Positions 54,595 to 63,719 of a stretch of DNA of 64,000 bases are shown here, one piece after another. The number at the start of each line of letters is the position of its first letter. The stretch's first letter is position 1. Below the pieces are notes generated by a model. That model made no database searches and was not told the origin of the DNA. It saw only the letters and a program-made list of their open reading frames with translations. Origin of the DNA: Erysipelotrichaceae bacterium (GTDB lineage: Bacteria; Bacillota_I; Bacilli_A; Erysipelotrichales; Coprobacillaceae); the NCBI GenBank assembly GCA_018365815.1, contig JAGZJH010000006.1:1-64000 (forward strand), read 5' to 3'. The translations under genes and the position numbers were made by a program.

Positions 54595-54748
54595 ATTTGA
54601 TTGACCATCTAACACATGGAAAAAATCATATTTTTTAAAATATTGTAATTTCATTTAAATGTGATGTGTTAATTTGTTATAAAATGAAAAGATTTTATAT
54701 TTGTTAAAAAGTAAAGTGTTGAGATCTGTATCATGTGGTCAATCAAAT
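54595..54748. mobile_element. MITE-like element with 13-base terminal inverted repeats
   Basis: ATTTGATTGACCA (54595-54607) and TGGTCAATCAAAT (54736-54748) are perfect inverted repeats bounding 154 non-coding bases. A second inner pair is TAACACAT/ATGTGTTA. No transposase frame. Possible TA target duplication at the edges. I see no second copy in the window. Confidence 0.4.
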
Positions 54749-54754
54749 TATTTT

Positions 54755-55180
54755 TTATATTCTGTGTGCTTCATTAACAATTTGTTCTAGTGTAATTTCT
54801 TTGAGTTTCTTTTTATAATGATATTCAGCTTTGTCTAAATAACTTACATACATATCTTCTATTTCTATAATCATCGAGGAATTTTCAAATACTTTTTCAA
54901 CTAAGTGTGTTGTTTCAACAAAATGTTCTTTTCCTTCAATGGCTTCAAAAATATCTAATAAAGAAATATCCGATAAAGATTTTTTTAAAATAAAGCCGCC
55001 AAGTTTACTGGCTTTTGATTCAATTAAATTAGAAACTACTAATTGACGAGTAATTTTTTTTAAATAAGAATCAGATAAATTTAATTTTTGACTTAATTCA
55101 TGACTTTTAATATGGGTATCACTAACACCAATAAGTAATAGTATACAAATTGCTTGTTCAAAACTTTGTCTTACTTTCAT
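54755..55180 (-). CDS. Rrf2 family transcriptional regulator, divergent from yhgE
   Basis: 141 residues from ATG at 55180 (AAGGTGG about 9 bases upstream; frame extends 10 codons more). The Rrf2 helix-turn-helix KSHELSQKLNLSDSYLKKITRQL is clear; the cluster cysteines are absent. The divergent placement and an inverted repeat at the yhgE promoter suggest it controls yhgE. Confidence 0.85.
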   Translation of the reverse strand: MKVRQSFEQAICILLLIGVSDTHIKSHELSQKLNLSDSYLKKITRQLVVSNLIESKASKLGGFILKKSLSDISLLDIFEAIEGKEHFVETTHLVEKVFENSSMIIEIEDMYVSYLDKAEYHYKKKLKEITLEQIVNEAHRI

Positions 55181-55237
55181 ACATAACCACCTTCTATAAT
55201 ATTTTAACAAATTTTTTAATTTTGTGTTACTAAATAG

Positions 55238-55307
55238 TTGACTTTTATAGATAATAAATTATAATACTTCATAGACATTATATATCTATGGATATTATTT
55301 GTCTATG
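55238..55307 (+). promoter_or_regulatory. yhgE promoter with operator-like inverted repeat
   Basis: TTGACT (55238-55243), 16-base spacer, TATAAT (55260-55265). Then CATAGACA (55270-55277) and TGTCTATG (55300-55307), perfect inverted arms with a further TCTATG between (55285-55290). Position covers the transcription start, fitting repression by the divergent Rrf2 protein. Confidence 0.65.
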
Positions 55308-55332
55308 AAATTCTAGAGAAAGAAGGATTTTT

Positions 55333-57807
55333 ATGATTAAACGTGAATGGAAAAATATATTTCACAACACTTGGATTAAAATCGTATTAGTTGCAATTAT
55401 GATTATTCCAAGTATTTATGCCTGTGTTTTTCTTGGATCAATGTGGGATCCTTATGGAAATACCAGTGAGATACCGGTCGCAGTTGTTAATGAAGATCAA
55501 AGTGTAGTTTACAATGATACTTCACTTTCAGTCGGTGAGGAATTAGTTAAAAATCTTAAAGAAAATAATTCTATGGATTTTTGTTTTGTAACTAAAGATG
55601 AAGCAATGAGCGGTTTGTCTAATGGAACCTATTATATGGTGATTACAATTCCCGGTGATTTTTCTAAAAATGCAACAACACTTTTAGATGAACAACCACA
55701 AAAAATGGTGTTAAATTATACGACTAATCCTGGTACAAATTATATTGCTTCAAAAATGGATGATTCTGCCATCACCAAAATCAAAGAACAAGTTTCAGCA
55801 AGCGTCACTCAAACTTATGCTAAAACTATTTTTAGTCAAATTGAAACTTTATCAAGTGGATTATTTGAAGCCGCAGATGGGTCTAAACAACTTAGTGAGG
55901 GTATTAGTCAACTGAGTGCAGGAAATACTACAATTTTGGATAATTTAAAAGTATTAGCATCAAGTAGTTTAACTTTTAACGATGGTGCTTCAACTTTAAG
56001 TCTTGGATTACAAGATTATACAAATGGCGTAGTCAGTGTAAATGATGGTATGGTTTCCTTGAAAGATGGATTAGATACATTAAATCTTTCTTCTAATACT
56101 TTATCACAAGGTGTAAATCAGTTAGATAGTGGTGCAAGTAGTTTAGTTAGTGGTATTGGAGCGTATACAGGTGGCGTTAATCAAGTTTACGCTGCACTTC
56201 AACAAGCCACTGCTCAAAATGATACGTTATTAAATGGAGTGGATACTATTAATGATTCAACTGCTGCATTAGTCAGTGGTAATCAACAAGTAACAACTGC
56301 ATTAAATACATTAGGAGATACATTAAAAAACAGTTTAACACAAGATAAGTTAAACGATATCCAAAAAGTAATCTCATCTAATGATACGTTAGTTCAAGCA
56401 GAGCAGTTATTAACTAAATTAATGTCATTAGATTCAAATTTAGCAAAAGATTGGTTAACACAACCATTAACTCAAAATCAGTTAAATTCACTTTCTTTAT
56501 CTTTGCAAGAAAAAGCAATGTTACAAAGTTATAGTTATCATACAATTACAACAATGACTTCTTCAAACAACCAAAAAGTCATTCAAGAATTAAGTCAAAG
56601 TATTCAAAAAGTAAATGGCGCTATTAATGGTACAACTTTACCTGATGGGGGTTATCAAAGTGGTTTAGTTCAAGGAAGCAAACAGGTACAAGAGGGTTTA
56701 ACTGCTCTTAATAAAGCCATTGATACAAATTTAAAAACTGGTTTAAATGCTTATACTAGTGGCATAGAACAAATTAGTGAAGGGTTAGAAAAAGTGACTG
56801 CTAATAATGAAAGTTTAATAAGTGGTAGTCAACAATTAGCAGATGGTATGCATAGTTTATCTAATCAAACTCCAACATTAGTGAGTGGAATTAGTGCTTT
56901 AGATCAAGGAGCAAATCAAATTTATGATGGAACCAAAACTTTAGTATCCAACCAACCTACATTATTAAAAGGAATGGAAGCTTTAAAACAAGGGGCATTT
57001 AAAATTAGTGATGGGTCTTCACAATTAGCCGATGGTTCTAGCACACTTCAATCTGGATTAGATGAAGCAAGTAGTGGTGTCACAACTTTAAATCAACGTT
57101 TAGAAGAAGGGGCAAACCAAAGTCAAATGAGTATCGATGATGATACATTTGATATGATTGCTTCACCAGTTACAACTGACCATCAAGAAATTTCAGTAGT
57201 TGAAAACAACGGTCATGCAATGGCTCCTTATATGATGAGTGTGGCTTTATATGTTGCCGGTTTAGCATTTACATTAATGTATCCAGTATTAGAAGGAGTT
57301 AAAGAAAGCGAGTCAGGATTTAAATATTGGTTATCAAAAGCAGGAGTTGCTTATACAGTTTCTACATTAGCTGCAATTATTATGGTAACATGTTTAAGAA
57401 TTTTTAATGGATTTGCACCGCAAATGTTATTACAAACTTATTTATTTGCGATTTTAGTAGCCGCAGCATTTATGTCAATTATATTATTATTAAATGTCAC
57501 AACTGGATATATCGGTGAGTTTTTACTATTAGTATTTATGGTGATTAACTTAGGTGGTTCAGCAGGAACTTATCCGATTGAAACTTCAGGTGCAATTTTT
57601 AAAGCAATTCATAATTTTGTTCCTTATACTTATAGTGTTAATGGTTTTAGAAAAACAATTAGTATAGCAGGTGCGAATCTTTCAACAGAAACACTTGTAT
57701 TTTTAGGAATTTTAATAGTGTGTTCACTTGCGACAATTCTTTACTATCAGTTTAAAAAAGATCCAAGTAAACATTTAATTGCTCAAGCATTTGAAAAACA
57801 TGAATAG
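55333..57807 (+). CDS. YhgE/Pip family membrane protein
   Basis: 824 residues. One N-terminal membrane helix (about 14-35), a long extracellular region of about 560 residues rich in L-x-x-G / S-x-G-x-x-x-L heptad-like repeats (LSEGISQLSAG, LSLGLQDYTNG, LVSGIGAYTGG, KQGAFKISDGSSQLADG), then five C-terminal helices of ABC-2-permease type. Relatives are the Lactococcus phage infection protein Pip (phage c2 receptor) and type VII secretion-linked YueB. Good AAGAAGG site. Confidence 0.9.
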   Translation: MIKREWKNIFHNTWIKIVLVAIMIIPSIYACVFLGSMWDPYGNTSEIPVAVVNEDQSVVYNDTSLSVGEELVKNLKENNSMDFCFVTKDEAMSGLSNGTYYMVITIPGDFSKNATTLLDEQPQKMVLNYTTNPGTNYIASKMDDSAITKIKEQVSASVTQTYAKTIFSQIETLSSGLFEAADGSKQLSEGISQLSAGNTTILDNLKVLASSSLTFNDGASTLSLGLQDYTNGVVSVNDGMVSLKDGLDTLNLSSNTLSQGVNQLDSGASSLVSGIGAYTGGVNQVYAALQQATAQNDTLLNGVDTINDSTAALVSGNQQVTTALNTLGDTLKNSLTQDKLNDIQKVISSNDTLVQAEQLLTKLMSLDSNLAKDWLTQPLTQNQLNSLSLSLQEKAMLQSYSYHTITTMTSSNNQKVIQELSQSIQKVNGAINGTTLPDGGYQSGLVQGSKQVQEGLTALNKAIDTNLKTGLNAYTSGIEQISEGLEKVTANNESLISGSQQLADGMHSLSNQTPTLVSGISALDQGANQIYDGTKTLVSNQPTLLKGMEALKQGAFKISDGSSQLADGSSTLQSGLDEASSGVTTLNQRLEEGANQSQMSIDDDTFDMIASPVTTDHQEISVVENNGHAMAPYMMSVALYVAGLAFTLMYPVLEGVKESESGFKYWLSKAGVAYTVSTLAAIIMVTCLRIFNGFAPQMLLQTYLFAILVAAAFMSIILLLNVTTGYIGEFLLLVFMVINLGGSAGTYPIETSGAIFKAIHNFVPYTYSVNGFRKTISIAGANLSTETLVFLGILIVCSLATILYYQFKKDPSKHLIAQAFEKHE

Positions 57808-57810
57808 TTA

Positions 57811-57858
57811 AAAAAGCAATAGATCTTATATAAAAAGTAAGATCAATTGCTTTTTTTT
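57811..57858 (+). terminator. Terminator of yhgE
   Basis: AAAAGCAATAGATCTTA … TAAGATCAATTGCTTTT stem then T-run. Confidence 0.88.
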
Positions 57859-57945
57859 GTTGATATAATTTTAAAACATTGAAGATTTGTTTAAAAAAAT
57901 GGTATAGTAGTGATATTAAAATAAATAAAAAGTGAGGTATTTTTA

Positions 57946-59151
57946 ATGAAGCGAAATTATCCCAAAGTAGTCATTAGCAAGGAAGGTGAAAAATGGCTAG
58001 ATAAAGGACAAATGTGGTTATATCAAAATAATGTAGAAAGTGTAGATGAAAGTGCTAAAAACGGAGATATCGTGGATATTGTTACTCAAGATCAACGTTA
58101 TTTAGGAACGGGTTTTTATTCTAAATGCAGTCATGTAACAGTACGTATTTTATCTAAAGACTTAAATGATGTCTTTGATCGTCAGTTTTTTAAGCAAAGA
58201 ATTAAATTTGCTTATGATTTTCGTAAGACTTTACAAAAAGATAATTTAGATAACTGCCGATTAATTTTTGGTGAGGCTGATCAATTACCAGGGCTAACTG
58301 TTGATCGTTATAATGATATTTTAGTGACACAAATTAGTTCTTATGGACTAGAGTTAATTAAAGATATGGTTTATGAATTGTTATTAGAGGTATTGAAAGA
58401 AGATGGACAAGTGATTCATGGGATTTATGAAAGAAATGATATTAAAGTCCGTACCAAAGAAGGGTTAAAAGAAGAAAAAGGTTTTTATTCTAAAACACCA
58501 TCATTATCTTGTCAAACGGTAATAAATGAAAATGGTCTTTTATTAAACGTAGATGTGGAAAATGGTCAAAAAACAGGTTATTTTTTAGACCAAAAAGCTA
58601 ATCGTGTATTATTAAGAAATATGGCGACTGATAAAAAGGTATTAGATTGTTTTAGTCATACTGGTGGTTTTGCGTTAAATGCAGCTTATGGTCATGCTTC
58701 AAAAGTAGTAGCAGTAGATGTTTCTCAAACTGCACTAGATCAAGGGTATGCGAATGCTTTATTAAATCATTTAGAAGATAGAATTGAGTTTGTGAAGGCT
58801 GATGTATTTGATTATTTAGATCAGTGTCCTAAAGGAAAGTTTGATATTATAGTGCTTGATCCTCCCGCTTTTACAAAATCAAGAAGAACTATTCACCAAG
58901 CATATAACGGTTACAAACGTATCAATATGCAAGCTATGAAGATTTTAAATAAAGGGGGTTATTTGATTACTTGTAGTTGTTCACGTTTTATGGAAACTGA
59001 TAATTTTGAAAAAATGTTACGAGAGTCGGCTTATGAAGCAGGAGTGACTTTAAAACAAGTTTCAGTGACACAACAAAATCATGATCACCCTATTTTATGG
59101 ACAATGGAAGAAACTTCTTATTTAAAGTTTTATATTTTTCAAATTGTATAA
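57946..59151 (+). CDS. rlmI: Class I SAM-dependent rRNA methyltransferase (RlmI family)
   Basis: 401 residues. N-terminal PUA domain (KGQMWLYQNNVESVDESAKN GDIVDI), middle EEHR-like segment (LIFGEADQLPGLTVDRYNDI) and C-terminal methyltransferase with VLDCFSHTGGFALNAA and catalytic DIIVLDPPAFTKS. RlmI methylates C1962 of 23S rRNA in E. coli. GAGGT site. Confidence 0.9.
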   Translation: MKRNYPKVVISKEGEKWLDKGQMWLYQNNVESVDESAKNGDIVDIVTQDQRYLGTGFYSKCSHVTVRILSKDLNDVFDRQFFKQRIKFAYDFRKTLQKDNLDNCRLIFGEADQLPGLTVDRYNDILVTQISSYGLELIKDMVYELLLEVLKEDGQVIHGIYERNDIKVRTKEGLKEEKGFYSKTPSLSCQTVINENGLLLNVDVENGQKTGYFLDQKANRVLLRNMATDKKVLDCFSHTGGFALNAAYGHASKVVAVDVSQTALDQGYANALLNHLEDRIEFVKADVFDYLDQCPKGKFDIIVLDPPAFTKSRRTIHQAYNGYKRINMQAMKILNKGGYLITCSCSRFMETDNFEKMLRESAYEAGVTLKQVSVTQQNHDHPILWTMEETSYLKFYIFQIV

Positions 59152-59167
59152 GGAGTATTTTGTCGAT

Positions 59168-59195
59168 AAAAAAATGTGCATTACGCACATTTTTT
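59168..59195. terminator. Bidirectional terminator rlmI / NUDIX
   Basis: AAATGTGC-ATTAC-GCACATTT with flanking A/T runs; overlaps the NUDIX stop codon. Confidence 0.85.
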
Positions 59196-59747
59196 AGTTT
59201 TTTTTATTAACTTTTGGTAAACGAGTAGCATCTCTTTTTCACTGACTTCATTTTCTAAATCTTCAATTTTAATCCATTTTACACCGCTATTTTCATCTGG
59301 TTTAATCGTTAATGATTCACTTTCGTCTACAACACATAAATAAGTGACATTTAAGTGAACGTGGCTAGAAATGTATTGATCGTTTTTAAAATGACCGGGT
59401 ACAGGTAAAATATCGATGGCAATAGGGGAAGAAGATAATGGTGTGATTTGTTTAACTCCCGTTTCTTCCTTGGCTTCTTTTAAAGCAACGTCCAATAAAT
59501 TACCATTTCCATCTGCATGACCGCCACACCAACTCCATGATTGGTAAATATTATGATAAACCATTAATACCTTAGTACGTTCTTTATTGATAATCCATGG
59601 TGAACTAGAAATATGTGCCAATGAATTTGTACGATATAAAAGGTCATCAAAATGATAAAGGTAGCTTAAGAAATTTTTTTGGTCTATTTGTTCTTGTAAA
59701 CAATCTGGTTTAAATTCTTGAATAAGTTTTAATAATTGTTGTTTCAT
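59181..59747 (-). CDS. NUDIX hydrolase
   Basis: 188 residues. The Nudix box is GGHADGNGNLLDVALKEAKEETGV: the REUXEE core is KEAKEE and the first Glu of the box is Asn, as in some members of this subgroup. It hydrolyses nucleoside diphosphate derivatives; substrate unknown. AAGGAG site. Confidence 0.85.
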   Translation of the reverse strand: MKQQLLKLIQEFKPDCLQEQIDQKNFLSYLYHFDDLLYRTNSLAHISSSPWIINKERTKVLMVYHNIYQSWSWCGGHADGNGNLLDVALKEAKEETGVKQITPLSSSPIAIDILPVPGHFKNDQYISSHVHLNVTYLCVVDESESLTIKPDENSGVKWIKIEDLENEVSEKEMLLVYQKLIKKTKKCA

Positions 59748-59832
59748 AACCTCACTCCTTGTATTTTATTTTATCATAGTAGTTTACTTTATTCATTACA
59801 ATGTTAAAATGTTGAAAAGAAGGGTGAAAAAC

Positions 59833-60885
59833 ATGGAAAGAAATTATTTTAAACAATTAAATCCATTGATTAAACAATATTTTAATGTACTAAGTCAGGA
59901 AATACCGGATTTTTTAGTAGATTATATCCACACTCCAGAAATGCTCAGACTAAATGATATTAGTTTAAACTGTGGTACGGATTATACGAAACTTTATAAT
60001 ATTCCGTTATTTTATTCAACACTAGATCATAGTGTAGGGGTGGCTTTAATCATTTGGCATTTTACACATGATAAAAAACAAACTATTGCAGGGTTGTTTC
60101 ACGATATTGCGACACCTGTATTTAAACATTGTATTGATTTTGTAAATGGAGATTATCTTATTCAAGAATCAACTGAAGAATTGACAGAAACATTAATTAG
60201 AAATTCAAAATCAATTATGACACTTTTAAATCGTGATGGAATTAAAGTAGAAGAAGTGATGGATTATAAAATTTATCCTATTGCCGATAATCCTTCACCA
60301 AAACTTTCTGCTGATCGTTTGGAATATCATTTTTCGGCAGGATTATCTTTTTTTCCAATATGGCAAATAGATGTGATAAAACAATGTTATCAACATTTAT
60401 ATATCGCTAAAAATGAAGATGGGGAAAATGAAATTGCTTTTGATGATTTAAAAATGGCTGAAGTATATATGAAAAAAGTTTCAAAATTATGGCCAAAATG
60501 GATTGAAAATAAGGATAAATTAGTGATGCAATTTATCGCAGATACTATTAAAAAAATGTTATCGTTAAAATTATTAACGATGGAAGATTTGTATCACCTT
60601 ACTGAAACAGAGGTTATTGATTTAATTGAACAAGCACCTAAAACAATTAGTTATTATTTTAAATGTTTTAAAGAGGCTAATTCAATTATCGAAAGTGATG
60701 TTCCTTTAGCTTATGATTATGGAATTTCATTTGAAACCAAGAGAAGATACATCATTCCTTTAGTTAATGTGAATCATCAAGTTAGACGAGTAAATCAACA
60801 AATTATCGAAGTAGAACATATAATTCAAGATTATTTGAATTATAAGCAACCCAAATATGCTTATTTCGATTTTAAATATATTTAA
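59833..60885 (+). CDS. HD-domain phosphohydrolase
   Basis: 350 residues from ATG 59833 (AGGG 8 bases upstream). HD motif set: STLDHSVGVALIIWHFTHDKKQT, GLFHDIATPVFKH and later SADRLEYHFSAG. The C-terminal half is helical with no recognised domain. Likely nucleotide phosphohydrolase; substrate unknown. Confidence 0.82.
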   Translation: MERNYFKQLNPLIKQYFNVLSQEIPDFLVDYIHTPEMLRLNDISLNCGTDYTKLYNIPLFYSTLDHSVGVALIIWHFTHDKKQTIAGLFHDIATPVFKHCIDFVNGDYLIQESTEELTETLIRNSKSIMTLLNRDGIKVEEVMDYKIYPIADNPSPKLSADRLEYHFSAGLSFFPIWQIDVIKQCYQHLYIAKNEDGENEIAFDDLKMAEVYMKKVSKLWPKWIENKDKLVMQFIADTIKKMLSLKLLTMEDLYHLTETEVIDLIEQAPKTISYYFKCFKEANSIIESDVPLAYDYGISFETKRRYIIPLVNVNHQVRRVNQQIIEVEHIIQDYLNYKQPKYAYFDFKYI

Positions 60886-60940
60886 TTTTGTTTCAAAAAG
60901 AAGGTTGAATATGGTAAACTGTCCCTAAGAGGGTGAGTCA

Positions 60941-62074
60941 ATGAAATTATTAGAATTAAATGAAAGTTATTATGATAAAAATATTGTAGAAAATTTGTGT
61001 GCTAAATTAAAATTAATTGATGGAGTGGAAGTAAGAGATTCTGTTCATGAAGGAATCGAGGAAATGGTTTTACTTTATAAAACTTGTCCAGATTTAATTT
61101 ATTTTTTTAGTAGCCAAGAGTTAGAGATTTTAGAAGCAATTTATGATAAAGAAAATGATTATTTACAATTAAAAAGTGAATTTCCATATTTAATGCAGTT
61201 ATTACAAATGAAATATGTTATTTATGATACTGGTGAGAGCTATGTGATTTTTGATGAACTTCTAGATGTGGTAGAAAGTTTAATATCTGGTATTGATGAT
61301 TATCGAAGAGAAAAATATATTCAGGAATTGACTGTTGGTCTTTGTAATGCATATGGTGTGATTGAAAAACAATTCTTTTTACAAACGATAAAAAGAATTG
61401 TTGGTGATATTACTTTTAAAGAAATTGAAGAAATTCTTGTACGTACACATTATTTTTTAAATCAGTTAAAAGTATATAAAGATCATGAGGAGTATGAGGA
61501 TTTAGAATTTTATTGTTATCCAGATTTAGAAATGGTACATAAGTTTATGGAATACTATGGAGATTTTGTTGATATACCGGAAAATAAATTAGACTATTCA
61601 ACATTAAAAGAATATAGTACCTATAAGATTGCTTATAGTGAACCGGTACTTCAAGATTTTATTGCACGGTTAAGATTATACTGCGATGATTTAAATGAGG
61701 TTAAATTGGTTCATCTTATTCTTAAAACAACTAATTCTTTAAAAGAAACGACATTGTTGAAATTATATATTTATGAAATTTTTAATCATTCTAAAAGTTC
61801 AGGTAAATTATTTTTTAACTTGTTAGATAAATTAGAACAAGTATTAGCAGAATTACCAAGTTGGAAGACCAAAGCATATAATCTAGAGCAAATGCGAAAG
61901 ATTGTATTTGATATGAAAGAAGAAATGTTTAGTGCATTACAAAATCAAATGGATGATGTGGGTAGAGAAATAAGTAGTAACAATTTTAAAGCATTTATGG
62001 ATTTCATGGATCACTTAGATGATGATATTGATGATATTTTTGATGATGAAGATAATAATGAAGAGTTAAATTAA
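60941..62074 (+). CDS. Hypothetical protein with acidic C-terminal tail
   Basis: 377 residues, mainly helical, no membrane helix. The tail MDHLDDDIDDIFDDEDNNEE is very acidic. I recognise no family. GAGGGTG site, own terminator after it, 55 bases after the HD gene, so perhaps in one operon. Confidence 0.7.
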   Translation: MKLLELNESYYDKNIVENLCAKLKLIDGVEVRDSVHEGIEEMVLLYKTCPDLIYFFSSQELEILEAIYDKENDYLQLKSEFPYLMQLLQMKYVIYDTGESYVIFDELLDVVESLISGIDDYRREKYIQELTVGLCNAYGVIEKQFFLQTIKRIVGDITFKEIEEILVRTHYFLNQLKVYKDHEEYEDLEFYCYPDLEMVHKFMEYYGDFVDIPENKLDYSTLKEYSTYKIAYSEPVLQDFIARLRLYCDDLNEVKLVHLILKTTNSLKETTLLKLYIYEIFNHSKSSGKLFFNLLDKLEQVLAELPSWKTKAYNLEQMRKIVFDMKEEMFSALQNQMDDVGREISSNNFKAFMDFMDHLDDDIDDIFDDEDNNEELN

Positions 62075-62098
62075 AAAGAGGGAAACCTCTTTTTTTTG
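62073..62098 (+). terminator. Terminator
   Basis: AAAGAGG-GAAA-CCTCTTT then T-run. Confidence 0.88.
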
Positions 62099-62152
62099 AT
62101 GATTAGTATTAAATTAGATAGTTTTAAATGAGTATTGAATAATTGTATAATA

Positions 62153-62256
62153 TTGTATACATTTTTTTATGTTTTTAATTAAATCTAATTAAAATTAGAC
62201 ATAGCAACTAGACTTTTAGAAAAAGAGAGTATAGAATGTGATTGAAATGTATACAA
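62153..62256 (+). promoter_or_regulatory. Paired inverted TGTATACA sites upstream of hisC
   Basis: TTGTATACATTT (62153-62164) and AAATGTATACAA (62245-62256) are exact inverted copies, the second just before the ribosome site. Each has the palindrome TGTATACA. Between them is TCTAATT-AA-AATTAGA (62183-62198). Looks like a two-site operator or a leader that can fold on itself. Confidence 0.5.
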
Positions 62257-62277
62257 TCTTAAAGGAGGCGTATCAAA

Positions 62278-63372
62278 ATGCGTATTAAACATTTATTAAG
62301 AGAACCATTAAAAACATTTGAAGCATATCGTCCCGGAGGTAAAGTGATTGAAGTAGACGAAGATGTGGAAGAAATTATTAATTTAAATGCCAATGAAAAT
62401 CAATTAGGACCTTCTTTTTTAGCCATTAAAGCAATGCAAGAAGCAGTTAAAGAGTCTAATTATTATCCTTTTACTTTTGGACAATTGGAAAAAGCAAGAA
62501 AAGAAGTCGGAGAGTTTTTAGGATTTAGTCAAGATCATATTATGATCACCAGTGGATCAAGTGGAATTATTTCTGCATTTGGTGAAATTTTCTTAAATCC
62601 TGGAGATGAAGTTATTACATGTGTACCGACTTATGATTCATATCGTGCGATGGTAAATCGTTATGGTGCGATTTATAAAACAGCGCCATTAAAAAATCAT
62701 ACTTTCGATTTAGAAGCAATGGAAAAAATGATTAATGAAAAAACAAAATTAATTATTATTGTTAATCCAAATAACCCTACCGGTACAATTATTTCTAACA
62801 AAGATTTAGATAATTTTATTGAAAAAGTACCTGATCATGTGATTACAGTTATTGATGAAGCATATTTTGAATGGATTAATCAAGAGGATTATGAGTCTGC
62901 AATGAAGTATGTTAAAGAAAATAAAAATGTCGTTGTGTTAAAAACTTTCTCAAAATTGTATGGTATGGCAGGGGTGCGTATAGGTTATGGTGTAATGAAA
63001 CCCGAAATTTGTAATGAAATGCGTAATGTAGAGTTTGGTTATGGTGCTAGTCGAATTGGGATTGCGGGAATGCTAGCAGCATTAAAAGATCATGAGTATG
63101 TAAAAAAATCAATTGAAAATAATACTAAAGGACGTACTTTTTTGACAAAATCTCTAAAAGAGGTCGGATTTGAGGTAGTTGAATCTTATGCAAGCTTTGT
63201 TTATTTCCTTCCTAAAGGAATTGCTCAAGAAGAATTGATTGAAAAAATGGGCCGCCGAGGGGTGTTGATTCGTGGCTATGGTCAGTACGCAAGGGTAAGT
63301 GTAGGTGTACCTCATCAAAATGAAAAGTTTGTCGAAACTTTAAAGAATATTATGGGACAAATGAATATTTAG
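62278..63372 (+). CDS. hisC: Histidinol-phosphate aminotransferase-like PLP enzyme
   Basis: 364 residues, fold-type I aminotransferase. INLNANENQLGPS at the N-terminus, IIVNPNNPTGTI and VIDEAYFEW in the middle, and PLP-Lys in KTFSKLYGMAGVRIGYG. Closest in look to HisC, but no other his genes are nearby, so it may act on aromatic or other amino acids. AAAGGAGG site. Confidence 0.88.
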   Translation: MRIKHLLREPLKTFEAYRPGGKVIEVDEDVEEIINLNANENQLGPSFLAIKAMQEAVKESNYYPFTFGQLEKARKEVGEFLGFSQDHIMITSGSSGIISAFGEIFLNPGDEVITCVPTYDSYRAMVNRYGAIYKTAPLKNHTFDLEAMEKMINEKTKLIIIVNPNNPTGTIISNKDLDNFIEKVPDHVITVIDEAYFEWINQEDYESAMKYVKENKNVVVLKTFSKLYGMAGVRIGYGVMKPEICNEMRNVEFGYGASRIGIAGMLAALKDHEYVKKSIENNTKGRTFLTKSLKEVGFEVVESYASFVYFLPKGIAQEELIEKMGRRGVLIRGYGQYARVSVGVPHQNEKFVETLKNIMGQMNI

Positions 63373-63400
63373 GACTTCTTTGGCTAAAAAGTCTATTTTT
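63373..63400 (+). terminator. Terminator of hisC
   Basis: GACTTCTTT-GGCT-AAAAAGTC then TATTTTT; moderate strength. Confidence 0.65.
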
Positions 63401-63411
63401 ATGCACCGAAA

Positions 63412-63475
63412 TTGATACTTGTATAGGCTCGTGTATACACGTCAAAACGTTTACATTGTCATGAAAATATGACAA
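63412..63475 (+). promoter_or_regulatory. Promoter/operator region of the repeat-peptide gene
   Basis: TTGATA (63412-63417), 16-base spacer, TATACA (63434-63439). The -10 lies in the 12-base palindrome CGTGTATACACG (63430-63441). Then TCAAAACGTTTACA (63442-63455, 13 of 14 to the cre consensus) and TTGTCAT-N6-ATGACAA (63456-63475), a perfect 7-base inverted repeat. These point to catabolite control plus a dedicated regulator. Confidence 0.6.
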
Positions 63476-63499
63476 ACTACTCGTGGAAGGTAAGAAAAA

Positions 63500-63715
63500 A
63501 TGAAAAAAATTATTTTAACAATGAGTGTCGCAATGATGATGGGAGTAACATTTCCAAAATGCGATAATGGGGTATCAACTTTACAATTAAATCACCCACC
63601 ACAAGGGGCATCAACTTTACAGTTAAATCACCCACCACAAGGGGCATCAACTTTACAATTAAATCACCCACCACAAGGGGCATCAACTTTACAATTAAAT
63701 CATCCACCACAATAA
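63500..63715 (+). CDS. Putative multi-copy pheromone precursor peptide (four 12-residue repeats)
   Basis: 71 residues. Basic start and hydrophobic helix (MKKIILTMSVAMMMGVTF) look like an export signal. After PKCDN come four contiguous repeats G[V/A]STLQLNHPPQ, the last ending at the stop. No lipobox. The repeats differ at DNA level by two silent changes and one V/A change. A helix-turn-helix regulator begins 4 bases after the stop. By analogy with PapR, Phr or Shp precursors I infer an exported peptide cut into identical signals that return to the cytoplasm. A multi-core modified peptide (RiPP) is the alternative; no maturase is visible. Confidence 0.75.
   Translation: MKKIILTMSVAMMMGVTFPKCDNGVSTLQLNHPPQGASTLQLNHPPQGASTLQLNHPPQGASTLQLNHPPQ
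63569..63712 (+). repeat. Four tandem 36-base repeats inside the peptide gene
   Basis: Units at 63569-63604, 63605-63640, 63641-63676 and 63677-63712, each 12 codons. Differences: gta/gca in unit 1, caa/cag in unit 2, cac/cat in unit 4. In frame and without spacers, so not a CRISPR array. Confidence 0.95.
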
Positions 63716-63719
63716 GTCT

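Noticed and set aside
63510..63710. Minus-strand open frame through the repeat region
   Set aside because: It exists only because the 36-base units are open on both strands; no ribosome site or coding signal supports it.
63569..63712. Four 36-base direct repeats resembling CRISPR repeats in length
   Set aside because: They are contiguous with no spacers, lie in frame inside a peptide gene, and no cas genes are near.
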